Below the pieces are notes generated by a model that saw nothing but the letters and a program-made list of their open reading frames with translations, did no database searches and was not told the DNA's origin. Positions 45,801 through 54,800 of a stretch of DNA of 64,000 bases are shown here, piece after piece. The first letter of the stretch is position 1, and each line of letters opens with the position of its first letter. The position numbers and the translations under genes are program-made. The stretch covers positions 186,001 through 250,000 of the forward strand of contig NW_024881566.1 in the NCBI RefSeq assembly GCF_019059575.1. Direction: 5' to 3'. Origin of the DNA: Amphibalanus amphitrite (lineage: Eukaryota > Arthropoda > Thecostraca > Balanomorpha > Balanidae).

Positions 45801-48800
45801 CGCTAACACCCCGGCATCTGCCTGCTAACGCCCCGCGGCAGCACCGCGCACGCCTGGGGTCTGCCAGGTCGGCCGGAGTATTACCGAGCGGCGAGCCAGC
45901 TAACAGCGCTGATAACGAGAGCGGCACCGGCCGGCTGATTGCAATCAACGCGCCGTCAGGAAATGTGGGCTGTAAAACTGCGCGGCCGCCGCTCCAGTTT
46001 ATACGGAAAGCAGCGACATTTTAGCAGCAAATCAATGAGTGAATGCATCGGAGGCCGCGGATTTTTCATCAGCAATATACGCCTCTAATTGCTATCTCCG
46101 AGGGCCGCCAAATATTCTGCCGGCTGCCATCCGAACCCTGAGCGCGCTGATCCGATTACGTTCCAACAAGCGGCAATCAGGCACGCTCGTGCCATCACTT
46201 CTGCTCGTCTCCCTCATTTCTCCCGCTCCCTCCTCTCTCCCTCCCTCTCTCCTCTCTCCGTCGGCTGCTCACGTTCGTCGTCGGTCTTGAGCTTCTTCTT
46301 GAGGGACTCCATCTTGGCGTCGACAGTGCGGTCGTCGGAGGCCTTCTTGCGGCGCAGCGTGAGCGTGCCGAAGTTGGGCTTGACGTTCTCCTGCTCCTCC
46401 TCCTCCTTCTCCCGGATCAAGGAGTACTCCTCGTGGTTGATGATGCCTGCCGGAGAGAGACAGATGTGTCAGATGTGCTCGCTGAGGCCGCAGAAGCGCA
46501 GCGCAGCGCAGCGTTGAAACATGGCACCACTAATTATCACCGAGCAGTGCAATTCATTAAGTGAGAGGTGCATGATTGTTTCTGCTCAGCTGTTTTATGA
46601 ATTTGTGCCCGCTGCATCCACAGTCATATCCCACGACCTCCGATTACCATCCAGAATCAATCCATCTGTCTCGAACTTTCCTTCCGCCTAGTATCAGTCG
46701 GCCCTACCATTATCGCACATAACAGCATAGGCCTGTGTCTAACATCACGGATAAATGGATAAATCCTGCCACACATCACATCACATCACATCACATCACA
46801 GCACAACCCTGTCCAAATCACAGTACAGTCCGTCCACAGTTCAGTACAGCGCGACCCACGTCACAGCCCAGCCCCATCCTACATCACAGCCCGGCTTCGT
46901 CCCACAGCCCGCCCCACATCACAGCCCAGCCCAGCCCCGTCCCACAGGCGGCCGCACGTCATTCCGCAGCCCACGTCCATTCACCCATCGGCAGCACATA
47001 TCGGTGGTTCCGCGCCCATCACCGACCAGTCACCGCCAGCCGGCTGATAATCAGCAGAGCTGCCCGAGCCGAGGGCGGGGCGGGGGCGGCGGGGGCGGGG
47101 GCGGGGGCGGCTCTGCACCGAGCTGAAACCGAACCGGGTGCGAGGCGCCGGGAAGGCGGCGTCCCGGCTGCCGGCGGGCCGGCCATCGATCCGCGCTCAC
47201 AGCCGCCGACATACCGGCTGTATTACCGGCTGTATGGGAGGAGCAGATACCGGTACTGACATACCGGCTGTAGGAGAGAAGGAGGTGCCGATAGAATACC
47301 GACACAGATACTGACACTGACACCGCAAAGGTACCAATACTGACACCGCCGACACCTGACGTACCGGCTTTACGGGAGGAGTGGGTGCCGGTACCGACAA
47401 AGGTAACGGTACACCGCTCAGATACTGATACTGATACTGACACCGCACAAAAAAAAAAAAACAGCCGCTGACATACCGGCTGTATGGCAGGAGCAGGTGC
47501 CAGTACCGACTACCGACACAGCCGTAGATACTAGATAACCACACCGATACTGTGCAGATACTGACACAATTGTCCGCCACTGACATCAAGCCAATAATGA
47601 CGTCGGTGCAGATACTGACCCTGACGCAGACGCTAACACCAGTATAACGCCTTTCGGGGCGACTAACGGAGCGAGCGAGAGGGTGGGCCTTGCACGTGCG
47701 AAATGTCGAGGGGGTAACTTCGACTGACTTGTGCACTACACCCTACTAACCGGTCTCTAGCGATGTGCCAAATTTGAGCACAATCGGCCTAGCCGTTCTC
47801 GAGATCTGGAAGCGGCACGCTGCACGTGCGCACGTGCAGAATGGGTCCCAACTGACTTGTGCACGGCACCCTACTAACTGGTCCCTAACCGTGTACCAAA
47901 TTTGAGCGCCATCGGTCCAGCCGTTCTTGAGATCTGGAAACGACCCCTGCACGTGCGCACGTGCAGCAGCACCCCAACTCTGGCACATGGATATGCAGTG
48001 CCTAGTGGGTGCCTACCTACATGCCAACTTTCAGCGCAATCGGCCAAGTAGTTACCGAGATATTGCAACAATTACAAAACTGACACCTCTTCGTTTTGCA
48101 CGTGGCACGTGCATAAGGGGTCACCCACATGCATCGGGAATAGTCCAATACTTGGTAGAAGGAATGAAGCTACCCTACAAAAATTACCGCATGTAAATCG
48201 GTCAAGTGGTTGCTGAGATATAAGCCTCGCAAAAGCGTCCGCACGGCCGGCCGGGGCCGGCCGGCCGGCCGCTCATACTCAGAAATTTCCGTTAATCTAA
48301 GGAAAGACTACGCTCGCTTCGCTCGCTCCGTAACAAACGTTGAGACTGACTGATACTCAATTAGACATTTACTGACACAAATAACGCAAGACACGTGCAC
48401 ACATACTGCAATCGATGGGTAGTACTTGTTGGTAGCGTCACTGCTACCGAACCGCAACACGCACGGATAACGATATTACTTGGATATTACACTGGAACAT
48501 GGATGATATAACACTGGATTGGTGTCTCGTGGAAATTAACATTGGGATCCGCGACATTGGGATCAGGCCTGCCATCTAGCGAGAGAATTATCGTAAGTTA
48601 GGAGCAAGCCGAGTGAACGCCATCTCTCACCATTATGACACACGTGGGTGTGGTGTGTTAGTTGGCTTGAAGTGCATATTTCCACGAGTTGGAGGTAATC
48701 TTACTGGACCCGAGGCGACAAAAATGTCTTAAATGCTTGAAAGCCAAAAACGTCAAACAGCCTTTAGGTAATAACGAAAATAAAATGCGTAAGACGGTGT

Positions 48801-51800
48801 GTATTGAAACGCCCAGTCCCACCGGCTTGTACAAGACCTTTTATATGGTCATTTACTCACAATGGTACGGCAGTTTGGCAATATGTCATGCACATTTGGT
48901 AGGCTTATTCCTTCTTCTCCGAATTTCGCCCGATTTTCTTCATCTTAGTTAATGTTACGGCACGTGCCACGTGCCAACTTAGGGGTGTCGAAATTGTTCC
49001 ACATAAAGTAACTCCGCAATGACTGGGCCCATTACAGTAAAACTTCGTCAATAGTTAGGCACCCAGTGGCCAATGCATTTCCATGTGTCACCATGGGGGT
49101 GCTACTGCACGTGCGCACGTGCGGAGTGCCGCTTCCATATCTCAAGAACGGCTGGGCGGATAACACTCAAACTTGGCAAACAAATGTCACATCGATGCTG
49201 CACTGCATTGATCATTACTTACATTGGTGCAGAGTCGTTAGGAAAACGATGAAATGAGATGCGTGGTGTTTATGCCTTTTTGTTCCAGCAGTTGATTGAT
49301 CCACAACAGGAGATCCTTGTTTGAGAAGGGCGAAGGCTTCGTCTCCCTTTTCCACTCCTTGTTTAAAATAACATTAACAATGTCGAAGATCACACATCAA
49401 AGTTGTTTTAGGCGGCTATCTTGGGCCAAGGCTGCGGAGTTGTAGTCAGAGCCAGCGGTTCTGTTCCGACTCGGAGTCGGTTGATTTTTAAAAGCTGTAG
49501 TCGGAGTATGAGTCGAACGTCACCGAAAAGTCATCGACTCCACAGACTTATCAGGGCTACAGAGTCGGAGTCAGTCGGAGTATGTGTGAATCGACAATTC
49601 TGCCCGGAGGAGTCGGAGTCGATATTTGGATACCCAAAATTAATCGATTTGGGTGTGAAACGACATCCAAATGAAGACCATTTTCCACTCTCACTTCAAC
49701 CTTTCAAGATAAATTTTCCACTCCGAACGTCAAAAGCAAAGGGCATGGTCGTACATGGTCGTGCATGGTCTTAAACAACATATCGATGCTTACATTACAC
49801 GCTATATCCTATCATTTTTTTTGTGAAAATGTATGCTATCAATCTGTTTTTACTCAACTCTTATCCCTCGCATCTGTTGTTAGCTTTACTTTACCGGCAA
49901 TTTTCCACTCCCTTCACTCTGTCTACGGAATAATTTTCCTCTCTGACACCCAAGCTAAAATATAATTTTGGTACACTGGGATACCGGAATCGGAGTTGGA
50001 GCCAGTCACTGAAATTTCATCGACTACGCAGCACTGGTTGGGTCCTTTTCATAGAGCGTCTTGAATGACATATTGAGCGGCAATGACGTTAGCAATTCCG
50101 TTTAACTTTTTCATAAGACTTATAGATTAGTACTTAAGTTAGTTTTGTTCTTTGATCGGACAATTTGTTTGATTGAGGCCTGAGGCCAAGTAAAGACTCA
50201 TGTGAAAAATAGCGAAAACGACACGTGCTGGCGAAGCCTCCAATAACTCCCTGTTTCACGATTTAATGAAGAAATAACATGGAACTGCTTATCTTATTAC
50301 TGACCCTGCACATAAATCTATTAATTTCTTCGCTTTTACTGACATATAAAGACATAACCTTTTGAAAAATTGCACAACAAGCCTGCTACTACACCACACT
50401 CCCGTGTGTCACAATGCTAATCAGCGGCGTTCACTCGGCTTGCTCCTAACTTACGACAATTCTCCCGCTAGATGGCAGGCCTGAGCTCAATGTCGCCAAA
50501 AACTGCGGAGACACCAATCCATTATTATCTCATCCATGACTGGAATATACAGCTGAACAGACATGGCATCACAGATGCACATGCTATTAGGATAACTAGG
50601 TCCCACGGAACCGACAAATACCCACAGCGGCTCATCCAGCATCCGCTGCATGATCCACATACCCCCAACCAGCCCAGCCACGGTCTCCCACGAGCCGGAC
50701 GAGCGCCATCCGTGCTCGGCTAACTCACCGATCTTTGTGCAGATGGTGACCATGAGGTTGCTGACGATCTGGGAGTCGTCGACCAGCATCGTCTTGACAG
50801 TGCCGTCCAGCATACGCACCCGCAGCGGCCGCAGCTTCTTCCTGTACTCGATGACATCCTGAGGACAAGAAACATATGGTAGAGGCGTGGCGGGACGGGT
50901 AATTGTAGGGAGCTGTGTGATATTTTTATGTTGATAACCACGCCTAAATGATTTCATCGAAAGCATCAATGACTGGTTAGCTTACACGTACAAAACGAGA
51001 CAAACTAGCAACAGCGAAGGTGTAGGTAGGTATCATCGTTTTACAATTCCGCTTTATCTTTTACTTACGTTTTATGCTCCATTCCTTATGTAACTTTAAA
51101 AAATGTTGCAGCACACCACAGAAAGCATAGCAAACTACTTATCATCGCTGCTTACATAACGGTTTCGAAGAGAAAAAGAAAAGCAAAATCATAAATTAAA
51201 TTCAAGCAAAATCCTCAAAGAGGATTTAGGATTTTGAGGGACCATGTGAAGACGGAAAATGAGGCTGAAACTGATAAGAAAATGCGCCCGAAACACTCCA
51301 GTGACATCCTTTGGCACTTCTGAAAAGTACGGTCCTCAGAAGTCGCTGGAGCTCAAAACTGAAACTGACCCACCTGCGACAAAAACGCACCCAGCATTGG
51401 CCGGCGCAATTCACCACCACAGTTCGCGATGTTTTCCCCGGGTGGCAAGGGCATGGGACACCCATGGTCAGAGGAATGACTAAAAATCGCACCTCATACT
51501 TGACCCCTTCTAGAAACCTGAGCTCAGCCCAAAACAAATTCGGGGAACTTGTTCTGAGCATGTTACAAGAGTGAAAGACACCGCATTATTCCCGTCAAAC
51601 ACGACTGATGGTAAGAAGACAGCGTACCAAACATCCAATTACCACCAATTTGTCTCTTTCTGGTCCGCTCTTGACATCAAAGCCGGGTTTTTGTAGGAGC
51701 GACTCGTCGGTCGGAACTGACAGAGGCGCAGTGCGCCTGGATTCCGCGAACAGCCGACGGTATTCAAAGGAACGGAAGTGGGCGCCACCAGACTCCGCCG

Positions 51801-54800
51801 CCGGAAGGGAGGCTGGGCTCTGACCGCACCCGGCGGCCACTCCCTACGGACCGGCGCCGAGACAACGTCCCCGTGGCCGCACAGCGCAGACAGCGAGCCC
51901 GAACAGCGCTCCAGCGCATAGATGCACAGTGCATAATGCCGACTGGAACTGTGTCCGTGGCCATTTCCTGTGGTTTGTGGACAACGGTACGGCGCCAGGA
52001 CAGCGCCCCTGTGACTGCATCCCGCGGACCGGGAGGGCAGCGCCCCAGCGCATAGCTGCGCCCTGCGAGCAGCGGCCCGGCGCCAGGACCGTGACCCGGT
52101 GCATAGCAGCACCCTGCGGACTGGAACTGTGCCCGTGGCCACTCCCTACACAATGCGCCTACTAGAGACGGGACAACGTCCCTGTGACTGCACAGTGCAC
52201 CATGCAAACTGGAACCGTGCTCGTGACTACTCCCAGTAGGCACCCAAATGGCAGCGTTGGTAAGCCGGAATAATGACAGCAGATTGTAACTTTGTAAGGA
52301 CACTCGACCACCAGATCGTCAGCGCCTGCACCGTACAGGTTGGCCTGAAACCAACCTCTCTGTTCCGTGAGGAACAGAGAGCCAGATGTGATGTGCCGCA
52401 AGGGAGCATCAACGAGCCAGAAAAAGGAACAGCACGGTAGGTTCAATGACCCCACCTTTCGGTCCAACGCACTTGCTTATCTTGCAGCTCAACGCATTTG
52501 CAATATTTTAACTAGGTGCAGAAACTCAACTGAAGGTACACCAACATAACTAATATAAGATGGCACTGAATCGCATAAACAAACGCAAATATTGGTAGGT
52601 ATTCCTGTCAGATTATCAAATTTCTCAGACGTGAGATAAGCGCTGCAATATGAAGATAAAATAGTTACTCCGCAGAGCGGCGTTTCGACATCACACGCAA
52701 ATAAATAAGAACTGATGAAACTCTGCAACGAACTTTGATAAACATTAACTTTTAGGACAATCAGCTTCCTAGTCGAAGCATTTCACAGATTGCATTTTGT
52801 CAATTTCAAAAAAGGCGCCAGATACCATCAGAGCGATGAACTCAAATATGACCGTGCATTTTGTCAACTTTAAATCCTGTGATGTAAATCTATGCATATC
52901 TAGCCCCATTCCGCGCACTCACACATAAAGGGAATGCCGGTGGATGACCACTATGCTCCACACCCTCATTTCTGCGTAGTTGCACAGCCCAATGCCCCCC
53001 GACGCTCCCTTCCTACCTCCTAGTTCCGGAGCCATCCCTGCCAGCGTAGAGGAGCAGACCAGCTGCCGCCGACCGGCCTCCACCACCATATGCTGCAGAT
53101 TGGCCCCGACCGACCGATTTCCAGCGGCGGCAGACGGAGCACTGCCAGTCTCCCGGCGGTGACCGGGCCGGGACACACAGACAGCCACAGCGCGGTCCCG
53201 GTGACTGTCCTCTGGGCGCGCCCCGCTGACTGTCTGTGGGCGCGGCTGACTGGCTCGGTCGGCGGACCACCAGCCGCAGCAGCGCCGGCCGGGAGCCACG
53301 CGCGGCGCCGGCGGGCCGCGCCGCCGCCGCGCCGTCACTGGACGCCCGCCGCCGCCGGAGAGGAGCCGCCGCCGCTGGCGTCGACGCGACTGGGAGCTAT
53401 CGATCTGCGCGCCGCTCCCCGCCGCCTCCCCCGGCTCCGCTCGGCCGGCCAGGCCGCCCCGCAGCCGCTCATCTCTTTGTAGCGCACCGGCCGCGACGGC
53501 CCAGTCGGTGCCAAAGAGCCCCGGCGAGATAACGGCGGCACCGAGCGGCCCCCGCGTGCCATATACGGCATCGATACTTCCGAGCCGACAATTTCCGGCC
53601 GGCAATTTCCGTACGTGGTCCGCTCTAAGGGAGATTCATCATATCAACCAGCAAGCCATTCTAGAACGTCGGATATCTCCATCCACCGTCAGTATACACT
53701 GAAACATCCCTTGCCAGCACCCCAAGGCACCTCGCCCGGCCCCGGCCACACCATGCTCGATAATCCTCGCCGTTCCGTCAGACTCAGTACATGGCGGGCA
53801 ATGAACGGGTGTGCCCGGCCGTGCCGACTGCCAACGACCGACCGGTCGGCACGAGACGGCCCCGTGCGCGCCGGCACGCAGATAGATCCGGATGTCGTCG
53901 TGATCAAAGAACGATCTCTCACATAAAAGCACACAGACGCCCCGTGGTGCATCAGTGGCACTGACGCCAAAGCCGCCGACAGTACTCAGAGCTGTGGCAA
54001 GCGGAACTGCCCCCTCGACACCGGTCTGGGACGAGCTCTGAATTCATTTCCACCCACGAGACCGACTTTAACGAGCTATTCAAACCGGACACCGTAGTGC
54101 TGCCTCTCACGGAGCTTGATTTGATAAACTATGTAAAACAGTGTGTGGCGAAATGACACATAATTTGAGCCAGCCGCCGGCCGCCGGTGAAACTTCACTA
54201 GCCACGAGACAAAGAGCAGAGTCGGGCGCCAGACGCGCCCGCCCCGGCGGCACCATCTATTCAAGTTGGTCGCTCGGTCGAGAGGAAATCTTCTGAGGAG
54301 CGGCCCCACCTCGGTGATGACTCATTCTCCGCCGAGTTTCAAACAGCCCAGTGGCCTCAGACATCAAGGTTCAATCCGGCGGCTTTATAACAGCCGCAGC
54401 GGAGTTCCGTGGTGCCTTCCGTTCACCTAATCCGGAGTTTCAGTGATGTAAAGTGATTCAGATTATAATTTGACACGACGAAGCACTGACACAAGGCTCA
54501 TCACATCTTATCAAAGGGGGATAATTTCTTCTCAGCTGCGTACATATTCCGGAGATGTGCAGATAGTGGGACTCACCTCGCTTTTGAGCAGGTAGTACTC
54601 GAGTGTGCGGCCGGGCTCCAGCCAAAAGCCCTTCTTGGTCTCCTCGTCCCAGAAGAACAGCCCAAAGTCCTTATCTGAAAGCAGACAGACAGCATTTAAT
54701 AAAGAACGACCGTGGAACCGCCTCTCCACAGAACAGTGTGAGATTGCTGCGCCGTTTGAGTGGTCTGTCAGCTGTAACGGCTATGACACTGTCGATGTCT

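Larger units (their letters stand above)
46447..50728 (-). other. Talin intron 3
   Basis: A 4.3 kb intron made largely of repeats: (CATCA)n near 46776-46800, a degenerate ACATACCGGCTGTAT array at 47205-47490, the left inverted repeat (47638-48332) and a TIR element (48566-50485) with a nested GGAGTC-type repeat. Confidence 0.75.

Noticed and set aside
47690-48200. Short open frames in the 0.69 kb repeat
   Set aside because: Frames break between the two copies and are Arg/His-rich by composition; non-coding repeat.
53013-53605. Overlapping frames of 60-228 codons on both strands in intron 2
   Set aside because: GC-rich, low-complexity, both strands open, no recognisable domain and no splice support.
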